The notes under the pieces: generated by a model
Told to the model about the DNA's origin: nothing
The model's database searches: none
What the model saw: the letters and a program-made list of their open reading frames with translations, nothing else
Assembly (NCBI GenBank): GCA_031279675.1
Contig: JAITIB010000046.1
Span: 1-14,233, forward strand
Source: Puniceicoccales bacterium
Lineage (GTDB): Bacteria > Verrucomicrobiota > Verrucomicrobiia > Opitutales > UBA953
Direction of reading: 5' to 3'
DNA: 14,233 nucleotides
Translations under genes and position numbers: made by a program
Part shown: positions 5,415-12,070 of the stretch, piece by piece
How the letters are laid out: the number at the start of each line of letters is the position of its first letter
How positions within the stretch are numbered: the stretch's first letter is position 1

Positions 5415-5503
5415 CCGTATAACAACAATGATACGCATCTTGCCGCTGGCCCATCACGGACGAACACCATGCCCGGAACAGAGCGTGACAGGCGCTGGTT
5501 TCG
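5403..5503 (+). repeat. Template-repeat-like copy of the SUMF1 3' variable segment
   Basis: By hand count, 101 nt align without gaps to 1215-1315 of paralogue 1 (65 identical) and to 5156-5256 of paralogue 2 (59 identical). The paralogues agree with each other at 63. All three share the ends GTTCGCGGG and GGTTTCG, and similarity fades within about 10 nt outside them. In the matching frame it reads VRGAPYNNNDTHLAA, with the AAC-AAC-AAT codons typical of DGR template repeats. Of its 23 A residues, 14 differ in each paralogue (61%), against 28% and 36% of non-A positions. It lacks a start codon and the rest of a SUMF1 gene. It may be an old DGR template repeat or the 3' remnant of a third paralogue. 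Confidence 0.5.
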
Positions 5504-5640
5504 CGCCGCAGTCTGTGTGTTCCTCGGTGGCGTCGGGTTGGGCGCGCCGGTGGCAAATGATCGTTGGCTTCGGAAATCCTGCGGGTGCGAGCCGTTGTTC
5601 GCGTGCCCGTTTTTTTTTGAGGGAAGCGATTGAAAATCAC

Positions 5641-5668
5641 TTGACGCGGCTGGCCGGATTCGTAGCGT
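5641..5668 (+). promoter_or_regulatory. Likely sigma-70 promoter of the tRNA
   Basis: TTGACG (5641-5646) and TAGCGT (5663-5668) are separated by 16 bp and lie about 20 bp before the first base of tRNA-Glu. The -35 is close to consensus and the -10 is weak. Confidence 0.4.
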
Positions 5669-5688
5669 GCGCGACTTCCAGTTTACGC

Positions 5689-5766
5689 GTCCCCTTCGTC
5701 TAGCCCGGCCTAGGACATCAGGTTTTCATCCTGGCGACTGGGGTTCGAATCCCCAAGGGGGCGCCA
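5689..5766 (+). tRNA. tRNA-Glu (anticodon UUC)
   Basis: A full cloverleaf can be folded. The acceptor GTCCCCT (5689-5695) pairs with AGGGGGC (5756-5762), including one T-G wobble. The discriminator is G5763 and CCA is genomically encoded (5764-5766). The anticodon stem has TCAGG/CCTGG and the loop TTTTCAT, giving anticodon TTC. The T arm is TGGGG-TTCGAAT-CCCCA. It reads GAA/GAG glutamate codons. A strong terminator follows within 15 bp. Confidence 0.95.
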
Positions 5767-5773
5767 TTTTGGC

Positions 5774-5806
5774 AAAACCGCCGACATCAAAGTCGGCGGT
5801 TTTTTT
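5774..5806 (+). terminator. Intrinsic terminator of tRNA-Glu
   Basis: ACCGCCGAC (5777-5785) pairs with GTCGGCGGT (5792-5800) across a 6-nt loop, followed by a seven-T run (5800-5806). Upstream A residues extend the stem. This is a textbook rho-independent terminator that separates the tRNA from pheS. Confidence 0.9.
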
Positions 5807-5856
5807 GTTGGAGTCCCCGGGGTGAAAGAGGGATAACGCGCGCGCTGATTTTTTTT

Positions 5857-6897
5857 ATGCAAGAACAACTCGCCGCCATTCTGGCCACCGCCACCGCCGC
5901 CGCGCCCGCCATTGCCACGCGCCCGGAGTATGAATCGTTCAAGGCTCGCATTGTCGGGCCGAACGGCTCGCTGACTGCCGCCATGAAGGGCATGGCTGGT
6001 GTTCCCAAGGAGGAGCGGCCTGCCGCGGGGCGGTTGCTCAACGAGACGAAGGGTGCGTTGGAGAGCCTTTTTGCGGCGACGCTGGGGCGCATCGAGGCGG
6101 CGGAGATCGCGGCGCGCCTCGGCGCGCCTGTTGATCCGACGCTGCCCTCGCCGGATGATTTTGCGGGCTCGCTCCATCCGTTGACGCAGGTGCGGGAGGA
6201 GGTGTCGGGTGTTTTCCGCAAGCTTGGATTTACGATTGCCGAGGGGCCCGAGATTGAGAGCGAGTGGGTGTGTTTTGACGCGTTGAACACTCCGGGGAAC
6301 CACCCTGCGCGCGACATGCAGGACACGCTCTACATGCCGCCGGGGACGCGGTGCGTGGATGCGCCGCGGCGTGGCGTGGAGGCGTATGTGTTGCGTTCGC
6401 ACACGAGCACTGTGCAGATTCGCACGATGCTCCGGCAGGAGCCTCCGGTGCGCATTGTGGCGCCCGGGCGGTGTTTCCGTCGCGACACGGTGGATGCCAC
6501 GCACAGCGCCAATTTTCACCAGATCGAGGGGCTTTGGGTGGACAGGGATGTGACCTTGCGGGACTTGAAGGGGGTGCTTGATTTTTTTGTGCGCGAGATG
6601 TTCGGAAGTGGCGCGGAGATTCGTTTTCGCCCGAGTTTTTTCCCGTTTACGGAGCCGAGTTTTGAGATGGATGTGCGCTCGTCCGGGCTTGGGCGCCTGA
6701 GCGGGCGCTGGCTTGAGATCATGGGGTGCGGGCTGGTTGATCCGAGGGTGTTTGAAAATGTGGGCTATGATGCCTCCCGGTGGACGGGGCTGGCGTTTGG
6801 CATGGGGCTGGAGCGCATCGCGATGCTGCTTTATGGCATTGATGACATCCGGCATTTCTACGCGAACGACCTGCGTTTCCTCCGCCAGTTTGCGTAG
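5857..6897 (+). CDS. pheS: Phenylalanine--tRNA ligase alpha subunit
   Basis: The 346-residue protein is the catalytic subunit of the (alpha-beta)2 class II synthetase that charges tRNA-Phe. An N-terminal helical arm (1-90, with KGMAGVPKEERPAAGRLLNETK) that contacts tRNA precedes the catalytic core. Visible are HPLTQV, motif 2 GRCFRRDT (204-211) followed by DATHSANFHQIEG, the FFPFTEPSFEMD stretch of the phenylalanine pocket, and motif 3 GLAFGMGLERIAML (311-324). Length is slightly above the usual 327-340. ATG 5857 is the natural start, but it is preceded by a T8 run and no Shine-Dalgarno. pheT, normally the next gene, is absent: the following gene is convergent plsX only 24 bp away, so the beta subunit must be encoded elsewhere. 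Confidence 0.97.
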   Translation: MQEQLAAILATATAAAPAIATRPEYESFKARIVGPNGSLTAAMKGMAGVPKEERPAAGRLLNETKGALESLFAATLGRIEAAEIAARLGAPVDPTLPSPDDFAGSLHPLTQVREEVSGVFRKLGFTIAEGPEIESEWVCFDALNTPGNHPARDMQDTLYMPPGTRCVDAPRRGVEAYVLRSHTSTVQIRTMLRQEPPVRIVAPGRCFRRDTVDATHSANFHQIEGLWVDRDVTLRDLKGVLDFFVREMFGSGAEIRFRPSFFPFTEPSFEMDVRSSGLGRLSGRWLEIMGCGLVDPRVFENVGYDASRWTGLAFGMGLERIAMLLYGIDDIRHFYANDLRFLRQFA

Positions 6898-6921
6898 GGG
6901 CCCGGCGGGGCGCGCCCGTGG

Positions 6922-8022
6922 TCAGTTGGCTGCCGCCAGAGTGTTGGCGCGGGCGAGGGCGTCTTTCATCTGCGCGGTCAGGTTGTGCGAAAGGGCTTCG
7001 CGCCCGAGGCGGATGGCGTTGCGGATGGCGTTGCGGTTGCTGGAGGCGTGCGCTTTCATGACCAGCGCGCCCAGACCGAGGAGGGGGGCGCCGCCGTTGC
7101 GCTCGGGCTTGAGGTGGTGCTTGATTCCCCGGAGCACGGGGGAGAAGGCGAGGGCGCCTGCGAGGTAAAGGGGGTTGCGTCCGGTTTTTTTGCGGGCGAG
7201 ATCCTGCATCATGTAAAACATGCCTTCGACGGACTTGAGCAGGACGTTGCCCGTGAAGCCGTCCACGATGACCACGTCAACCTCGCCGTCAAACATGTCA
7301 AAGCCCTCAACCGGGCCCGCGTAGTTGATTTCGCCGCCGAGTTTTTTCAGCAGTGCGTGCGTCTGGTTGATGCGTTCGCCGCCCTTGCTTTCCTCCGTGC
7401 CGACGGTGAGCAGGCCAACGCGTGGTTTTGCGATGCCGAGGGCGGCGTTGGCGTAGAGGGCGCCCATGACGGCGTTGTGCATGAGGTGCAGGGGGGTGGA
7501 CTCGGGATTGGCGCCGACGTCCATCAGGATGAAGTGGCCGGTGAGGTGGGGCATGATGGCGGCAAGGGCGGGGCGGTCGGCTCCGGGCATGGGGCGGAGT
7601 TTGAGGGTGCCCGCGCCGACGAGGACTTTGGTGTTGCCTGTGGAGAGCATGGCGTCGGCGCCACCGTTCCTGACCATTTCGAGGGCGACCATCATCGAGG
7701 CGTCCTTTTTGGACTTGATCGCCTGCATGGGTTTGTCGTCCATGCGGATGATCTCGGGGGCGTGCTGGAGCTCGATTTGGGGATGGGCGGCGATGCGGCT
7801 TTTTTTGGCGAGGGGCTCGATTTCGGCGATGTTGCCGACAAGGATGATCTTGTCGTGCGCGCGGATGTCGTCGAGCGCGAGGGCTGTTCCGGCGATGACT
7901 TCCTTGGCGCCGTGGTCACCCCCCATGCAATCCACAGCGATGCGGCAAGGGGGTGGGCCGACAGTCGGGTTCATGTGTTTGTTGTCACCGCGGGTTGGGT
8001 CGGGCGCGGTGGCGCGGGTCAC
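6922..8022 (-). CDS. plsX: Phosphate acyltransferase PlsX
   Basis: PlsX converts acyl-ACP and phosphate to acyl-phosphate, the donor for PlsY in phosphatidic acid synthesis; it is a peripheral membrane enzyme. Family hallmarks are IAVDCMGGDHGAKEV at the N-terminus, KSKKDASMMVALEMV, DAMLSTGNTKVLVGAG, DVGANPESTPLHLMHNAVMG, GLLTVGTEESKG and VDGFTGNVLLKSVEG. GTG 8022 gives 366 residues and overlaps the rpmF stop (GTGA), which suggests translational coupling. ATG 7974 gives 350 residues, closer to family length, and starts just before the first conserved strand; I consider it at least as likely. It is cotranscribed with rpmF, the widespread rpmF-plsX arrangement, but fabH does not follow. Confidence 0.96.
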   Translation of the reverse strand: MTRATAPDPTRGDNKHMNPTVGPPPCRIAVDCMGGDHGAKEVIAGTALALDDIRAHDKIILVGNIAEIEPLAKKSRIAAHPQIELQHAPEIIRMDDKPMQAIKSKKDASMMVALEMVRNGGADAMLSTGNTKVLVGAGTLKLRPMPGADRPALAAIMPHLTGHFILMDVGANPESTPLHLMHNAVMGALYANAALGIAKPRVGLLTVGTEESKGGERINQTHALLKKLGGEINYAGPVEGFDMFDGEVDVVIVDGFTGNVLLKSVEGMFYMMQDLARKKTGRNPLYLAGALAFSPVLRGIKHHLKPERNGGAPLLGLGALVMKAHASSNRNAIRNAIRLGREALSHNLTAQMKDALARANTLAAAN

Positions 8023-8201
8023 AGCTCGGTTTCGAAGACCGTGCGTCCGCGGTAGGTGCCGTTGATCGGGTTGACGTGGTGGGGGCGGAAGGCGGTGCCG
8101 TCAACGGGATCTTTGGCGAGCAGAGGGGCCCGGAGTGATTGGTTGGCGCCTCTGCGGAGGCGGCTGCGGCGTTTGGATTGCTTGCGTTTTGGCTGGCCCA
8201 T
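8019..8201 (-). CDS. rpmF: 50S ribosomal protein L32, zinc-free (C-minus) form
   Basis: The 60-residue basic protein begins MGQPKRKQSKRRSRLRRG, the L32 N-terminal signature, and ends HHVNPINGTYRGRTVFETEL. The four cysteines that form the zinc ribbon in C-plus L32 are replaced: DPVDG and NPING stand where CxxCG pairs would be. It is therefore the zinc-independent type, as in some other bacteria. It is the first gene of the rpmF-plsX pair and overlaps plsX by 4 bp if GTG 8022 is used. No strong Shine-Dalgarno precedes ATG 8201. Confidence 0.95.
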   Translation of the reverse strand: MGQPKRKQSKRRSRLRRGANQSLRAPLLAKDPVDGTAFRPHHVNPINGTYRGRTVFETEL

Positions 8202-8266
8202 GGAAAGAAGTGATTTGTCGGTTGATGCTGGTTGTTAAAGGTGTGTTTGTTTGTGAAAACGCGCGG

Positions 8267-8294
8267 AAGGTAGGGAGTTTCGAAGTGGCGTCAA
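8267..8294 (-). promoter_or_regulatory. Likely promoter of rpmF-plsX
   Basis: On the minus strand TTGACG (8294-8289) and TACCTT (8272-8267) are spaced by 16 bp and lie about 65 bp upstream of the rpmF start. The -35 is near consensus and identical to that proposed for the tRNA. Confidence 0.45.
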
Positions 8295-8315
8295 GCGATT
8301 GTTTTGGTGGGAACC

Positions 8316-8324
8316 GGGGGGGGG
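8316..8324. repeat. G9 tract upstream of the oxidoreductase
   Basis: Nine G residues sit about 40 bp before the start codon, inside a GAACC/GGTTC pair that could form a small hairpin (8311-8326). It is shorter than the C15 tracts. No function shown. Confidence 0.5.
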
Positions 8325-8362
8325 TTCTGGTGTATTGTCCGGGAAATATTGTTTGTTTCGCC

Positions 8363-9685
8363 ATGATGAATTTTGACCGTCGCGCTTTTCTCAAGACCAC
8401 TTCCGCCCTTGCGGCGGGATTTGCCCTGCCTGCGCATGGCGAGGGTGTTCGCCGGCATGTTGCCGCGAGCGACCGGATCAATGTCGGGTTGATTGGATGC
8501 CATTCGATGGGCTGGGATGATTTGTCGGCGTTGCTGCGGCAGGGGGGTGTTCAGTGCCTTGCGTTGTGCGATGTTGACCGGAATGTGCTCGCGAGGCGCG
8601 AGCGGGAGCTTGCCGGGCTGCAGTCGGCAAAGGCGGATGTTTGCACGGACTACCGGCGTGTGCTTGACCGCAAGGACATTGATGCGGTGTTGATTGCGAC
8701 GCCCGACCACTGGCACTGCCTGCAGTTTGTGGACGCGTGCGGGGCGGGGAAGGATGTGTATGTGCAGAAGCCGCTCGCGAACAGCATTGCGGAGTGTGAT
8801 GCGATGGTTGCCGCGGCGCGCGCGCACAAGCGTGTTGTGCAGGTTGGGCAGCAGCAGCGCAGTGGTGCCTATTGGCGGGAGTTGGTGGCATTTTTGCAGT
8901 CGGGCGGCATCGGGCGCATCGGGCGTGTGCAGGCCTGGGCAAATTTTCGTTACGCCGTGCGGGCGCCCCTTGGGCCGGACGCCACCTCTGCGCCGGAGGG
9001 GGTGGATTACGATGCGTGGCTGGGGCCCGCGCCGTTGCGTGCTTTCAATCCGCAACGTTTCCACGGTTCGTGGCGCACGGCGTGGGCGCATGGCGGCGGG
9101 TTGATGACGGACTGGGGTGTGCATTTGCTCGACATCGCGCTTTGGGCCAAGGGTGTCCGGGGGATGCCGTTGAAGACGCATGTTTGCGGTGGCAAGTATC
9201 TCTTCCCCGAGGGTGGGCATGAGACGCCTGACACGCTTGGCGTGACCTATCAATTCAGTGATTTTGTCCTTACGTGGGAAAGCAATGCCGGTGTTGAAAA
9301 CGGGCCTTTTAACAGGGGTTACGGTCTGCTCTTTCGCGGTTCCGAGGGCTATGTGGTGGCCAACCGGAGTGGTTGGGATGTGTATCCGAACAGGGGCAGG
9401 GGGCCTGTCAAAACGGTCAAGGGGGATGGATGGGCGAATCGTGAATCCGTGGCCAATCATACCGCGAATTTTGCCCATTGCATCAGGACGCGCACCCTTG
9501 ACACCGCGTGCCCTGTGGAAGTGGGCAGTCTTTGCGCCAAATACGCGCACATTGGCAACATTGGTGCGCGAATGGGGGGCGGCACGCTTGTCTATGATGA
9601 CGGGGCGGGGACTTTTAACGACGCCACCGCGGATGCTTTCCTTCGGCCCGCTTATCGCGCCCCTTGGAAATTTCCCCGCGTTTGA
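8363..9685 (+). CDS. Tat-exported Gfo/Idh/MocA-family oxidoreductase
   Basis: The 440-residue protein begins with a twin-arginine signal, NFDRRAFLKTTSALAAGFAL (RR at 6-7), so it is folded in the cytoplasm, probably with bound NAD(P), then exported. The Rossmann domain follows: INVGLIGCHSMG (39-50), CDVD after the second strand, ATPDHWH, and VYVQKPL (QKP at 135-137, the variant of EKP common in exported members). The C-terminal domain has GGGLMTDWGVHLLDIALW, carrying the family's catalytic His/Asp region. Such enzymes oxidise or rearrange sugars, but the substrate cannot be read from sequence. ATG 8363 or 8366 is chosen because it starts the Tat signal; the frame stays open further upstream. 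A G9 tract (8316-8324) lies in the upstream region. Convergent with the DUF192 gene, 6 bp away. Confidence 0.92.
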   Translation: MMNFDRRAFLKTTSALAAGFALPAHGEGVRRHVAASDRINVGLIGCHSMGWDDLSALLRQGGVQCLALCDVDRNVLARRERELAGLQSAKADVCTDYRRVLDRKDIDAVLIATPDHWHCLQFVDACGAGKDVYVQKPLANSIAECDAMVAAARAHKRVVQVGQQQRSGAYWRELVAFLQSGGIGRIGRVQAWANFRYAVRAPLGPDATSAPEGVDYDAWLGPAPLRAFNPQRFHGSWRTAWAHGGGLMTDWGVHLLDIALWAKGVRGMPLKTHVCGGKYLFPEGGHETPDTLGVTYQFSDFVLTWESNAGVENGPFNRGYGLLFRGSEGYVVANRSGWDVYPNRGRGPVKTVKGDGWANRESVANHTANFAHCIRTRTLDTACPVEVGSLCAKYAHIGNIGARMGGGTLVYDDGAGTFNDATADAFLRPAYRAPWKFPRV

Positions 9686-9691
9686 GCCGGG

Positions 9692-10210
9692 TCAGGGGGG
9701 CGGGAGGTAGGCATCGGGGCGGAAGCCGCGCTGGTGGATGGCGGAACGGACGGCGGCGAGGTCCAGTTGGGCGCCTGTGCCAAGGGCGTTTGCGGCGAAG
9801 GCGTTTTCGGAGAGTTCAAGGACATAGCGGATTGCCGTTGAGCGTGAGGGGATGGTCTCGGGATTTTCCGCGATGAGCGGGCGGATTTCGTCCAGATGTC
9901 CGTCCGCGGTGAAGTAACCGAGGGCGAGGTTGATGGGAACGTTGCGCATCCAGAATTCGCGGCGGGCGTTGTCGGGGAAGACGAAAAGCATTCCTTCGTC
10001 GGGAGCGAGGGCGCGACGGCCCATGAGTCCGTTTTTGATTTCCAGCTCGGTGAGCGCGATTTGGAGCCGGAAGGTTTTCCCGCCGAGATTGACAGGGAAA
10101 CGTGTGGCGAAGTTTGCGACGGGTGGCGTGGGGATGGCAGCGGGGTTGCAGGCGCCGAGGGCGAGTGCCACGAGAATGCAGCAGAGTGACGGGATGCGTT
10201 GCCAGGTCAT
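9692..10210 (-). CDS. DUF192 (COG1430) family lipoprotein
   Basis: The 172-residue protein has a lipoprotein signal peptide with lipobox LGAC (Cys21). A DUF192 domain follows over about 38-150: KTFRLQIALTELEIKNGLMGR, DEGMLFVFPDNARREFWMRNV, INLALGYFTADGHLDEI and YVLELSENAFAANALGTGAQL. DUF192 proteins are small, mostly exported and of uncertain function. Its ATG overlaps the stop of the upstream gene (ATGA at 10207-10210), so it is translated with the ECF sigma cluster. Confidence 0.9.
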   Translation of the reverse strand: MTWQRIPSLCCILVALALGACNPAAIPTPPVANFATRFPVNLGGKTFRLQIALTELEIKNGLMGRRALAPDEGMLFVFPDNARREFWMRNVPINLALGYFTADGHLDEIRPLIAENPETIPSRSTAIRYVLELSENAFAANALGTGAQLDLAAVRSAIHQRGFRPDAYLPPP

Positions 10211-10797
10211 GGCGTGGGTGTGCGTCCGGTGTGTTGGGCGGATGGCGGAATGGGGGGGGATTCAGCTTGTCCTCGTTCGCCGGGAGGCGCGGGTGGCGCG
10301 GGTGGCACAGCGGGGCGCGGGGGAAGTTTTTTGGTGATTTCGGTGACGTAGGCGTGGCGTTCTTCGCGAGTCATTTTTTGGAAAAACCTTTCTTGTTCCT
10401 CGCGTGCCTTTTCGGGGGGGAGCGTGCGCCAGTAACGCGAAAGCGGGTTGTCGCGAACACGGGTTGGCGGGGGGATTTTCCCTGTTGGATTGTTGCGGAG
10501 TTGTTCCTCGAGCTTTTTGCGGAGCGCGCGTTTTTCCTCGGGGGGCATTTTTTCGAGTTTTTCGATGGACTGGCGCAACGTGGCGAGTTTGTGCGGGGGG
10601 AGGTTGATGATGCGGATGAGGGTGCGGACTTCCTCCCGCGAGAGCGAAGTGAGGGGGGGGACGTCGCCGCCTGGTTTTTCGACAGGCTGGACGGAAGGAG
10701 GTGGCGTCGCGGCTTGGGAGGGGGCGGCGGGCTGGGTTGCGCTCAGAGAGGGCAGGAGGAGGAGGAGGGCAAGGAGGGTGGCGGTGTTAGATTTCAT
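10207..10797 (-). CDS. Exported proline-rich, charged helical protein of unknown function
   Basis: The 196-residue protein starts at ATG 10797 with a clear signal peptide, MKSNTATLLALLLLLPSLSA. A proline-rich linker follows. The middle (about 50-150) is strongly charged and helical, with TSLSREEVRTLIRI, SIEKLEKMPPEEKRALRKKL, LPPEKAREEQERFFQKMT and REERHAYVTE. The end is another proline-rich tail. The helical pattern recalls DUF3106 or Spy/CpxP-like periplasmic proteins, but I do not assign it to a family. The start overlaps the end of the upstream putative anti-sigma gene by 11 bp, and the stop overlaps the DUF192 start. It may act in envelope sensing with the sigma system. A longer in-frame start at 10938 would bury the signal peptide and is rejected. 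Confidence 0.75.
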   Translation of the reverse strand: MKSNTATLLALLLLLPSLSATQPAAPSQAATPPPSVQPVEKPGGDVPPLTSLSREEVRTLIRIINLPPHKLATLRQSIEKLEKMPPEEKRALRKKLEEQLRNNPTGKIPPPTRVRDNPLSRYWRTLPPEKAREEQERFFQKMTREERHAYVTEITKKLPPRPAVPPAPPAPPGERGQAESPPIPPSAQHTGRTPTP

Positions 10798-11281
10798 GGT
10801 GGGTGAGGGCGTCGAGCCATGCGAGGTTGTTGTCGTTAAGTCCTTCGATGATGCTTGCGGTTTCAGGGTTGAGGGTGAGCGGGGGGATGGGGTCGAGGAG
10901 GGCGGCGAGGGTGGGGTCGTCGGTAAGGATTTGGGCAAGGCGTTCCTCGGTCGGCGGTGGCGCGGGGGGATGGATGGAGTGGGTGAGGGCGAGCAGGAGC
11001 GTGGCGGCGATGGTCGTGGGGGCGAGCCAGCGGAGGATGTTTTGCCTTTGCCGGATGCGCTGGATGGCGAGGAGGGTTTTTTCAGTGCGCTGAGGGGTTG
11101 CCGCGATGGGCTGGTGGCGGAGGAGACGCTCGAGAGTGGCGTCGTGGGCGAGGGCGTTGAGGATGCGGTCGGTGAGGCGGGGGTTGCAGGGAATGGATTG
11201 CGTGGAGAGAAGGGCGTCGATCCGTTGGTTGGTGGCGTCGTCGGGGTGGGGCGGGGTGTTTGGCTGGCTCTGGGTTGTCAT
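10787..11281 (-). CDS. Putative anti-sigma factor, single-pass membrane protein
   Basis: The 164-residue protein has a soluble N-terminal part (1-80; ATNQRIDALLSTQSI, RLTDRILNALAHD), one predicted transmembrane helix (about 82-103, NILRWLAPTTIAATLLLALT) and a short outer part with ERLAQILTDDPTLAALLDPI. It lies 54 bp downstream of the ECF sigma gene on the same strand. Position and topology fit an anti-sigma factor that holds the sigma at the membrane. The zinc-binding HxxxCxxC motif of ZAS anti-sigmas is absent, so the assignment rests on context. Confidence 0.65.
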   Translation of the reverse strand: MTTQSQPNTPPHPDDATNQRIDALLSTQSIPCNPRLTDRILNALAHDATLERLLRHQPIAATPQRTEKTLLAIQRIRQRQNILRWLAPTTIAATLLLALTHSIHPPAPPPTEERLAQILTDDPTLAALLDPIPPLTLNPETASIIEGLNDNNLAWLDALTHHEI

Positions 11282-11335
11282 GGTTGTGATTGTGTTCGGT
11301 TAAACCTTTGGTGCGGGGGAAAGTTGCTGTTTTTT

Positions 11336-11917
11336 TCAGAGATCCCTGAGGATGTTGCGGAGTTTTTGGCGTCCGCGAAATATCCATGCCTTTATGAGCG
11401 GGATGGTGGCGTTCATGATGCGGGCGATTTCTTCGTAGCCGAGGTCCTGTTGTTTGTGGAGGAGGAGGGCGGTGCGTTGGTTTTCGGTGAGGTTGACGAG
11501 GGCGTTGGCGAAGGCTTCCTCGATGTCGGCGCAACGGCGCTGGGAGTCGTTCTTGTCGGGGAGTTGGAGGGGGTCGGTGGTGGTGTCGTAGAGGTGGGCG
11601 GGTTTGCGGTGCTGGCGGCGGTGTTCGTTCAGGAGGACGTTCCGGGCGATGTGAAAGAGGTAGGTGGTGAAACGGGCGGTGGGCTGGTAGGTGCGGGCGT
11701 TGCGGTAGAGGCGGATGAACACGGATTGGGTGAGGTCCTCGGCTGTCTGGTAGTTTTTCAGGGAGCGGTAGAAGTAGTTGATGAGCGGGGCCTGCCATTT
11801 GGTGACGAGGATGCGCAAGGCCTGCTGGTCGTCCTGGGCAATGAGGCGCATAAGCTGAATGTTGGTGTGGTTTTCATCCGTGTTTTCCGTCGGTGGCGAT
11901 GGCACTGTGTTGATCAT
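11336..11917 (-). CDS. ECF-type RNA polymerase sigma factor
   Basis: The 193-residue protein has sigma region 2 at about 20-95 (LMRLIAQDDQQALRILV, TAEDLTQSVFIRLYRNA, FTTYLFHIARNVLLNEHRR). After a variable linker comes region 4 at about 133-190 (LTENQRTALLLHKQQDLGYEEIA, IKAWIFRGRQKL, a helix-turn-helix). Regions 1 and 3 are absent, as expected for ECF sigmas. It directs RNA polymerase to a small regulon, probably including this cluster: sigma, putative anti-sigma, exported helical protein and DUF192 lipoprotein. ATG 11917 has no obvious Shine-Dalgarno. The gene is divergent from typA, with 153 bp between the starts. Confidence 0.93.
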   Translation of the reverse strand: MINTVPSPPTENTDENHTNIQLMRLIAQDDQQALRILVTKWQAPLINYFYRSLKNYQTAEDLTQSVFIRLYRNARTYQPTARFTTYLFHIARNVLLNEHRRQHRKPAHLYDTTTDPLQLPDKNDSQRRCADIEEAFANALVNLTENQRTALLLHKQQDLGYEEIARIMNATIPLIKAWIFRGRQKLRNILRDL

Positions 11918-12070
11918 GGGTGGCGGGGATGAGGAGGAAAAACCCCGTTGGGAGGGGGAAGTTGCTGCGGGCGTTTGCGTGGGGGTGACATTTGCTTTTG
12001 TGCGATCCTGCGTATTTCAAACCTTGCATCGGGGCAAGGAATTCACAGCAAGTCGCGCCCTTTTATTTTT
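11918..12070. promoter_or_regulatory. Divergent intergenic region between the ECF sigma gene and typA
   Basis: The region must hold promoters for both directions. A hairpin CCTTGC-atcggg-GCAAGG (12022-12039) lies 31 bp before the typA start and would be in its leader. A TTGCTT plus TATTTC pair near 11993-12019 is a weak promoter candidate. No Shine-Dalgarno precedes either start. Confidence 0.35.

Larger units (their letters stand above)
5369..5688. other. Interval between SUMF1 gene 2 and tRNA-Glu
   Basis: The interval holds the GC hairpin (5385-5414), the template-repeat-like segment (5403-5503) and a likely tRNA promoter near 5641. Between 5510 and 5640 I recognise nothing. The frame continuing from the repeat stays open but has no familiar motif, and there is no RT or Avd-like gene. 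Confidence 0.5.

Noticed and set aside
1215..5503. A canonical, currently active DGR with TR and VR both in this window
   Set aside because: Non-adenine differences between the TR-like segment and both SUMF1 genes are too many (22 and 28 of 78), and the only RT trace is a frameshifted tail without the YxDD core.
6985..8055. Long plus-strand open frames opposite plsX
   Set aside because: They are antisense to a PlsX with all family motifs; the peptides are Gly/Val/Asp-rich shadow sequence.
10207..10938. Start at 10938 for the exported helical protein
   Set aside because: It would place 47 Pro/Ser/Thr-rich residues, antisense-like in composition and overlapping the anti-sigma gene, before a clear signal peptide at 10797.
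10448..11932. 494-codon plus-strand frame opposite the ECF sigma cluster
   Set aside because: It covers four well supported minus-strand genes and is a Gly/Val/Glu-rich shadow with no motif.
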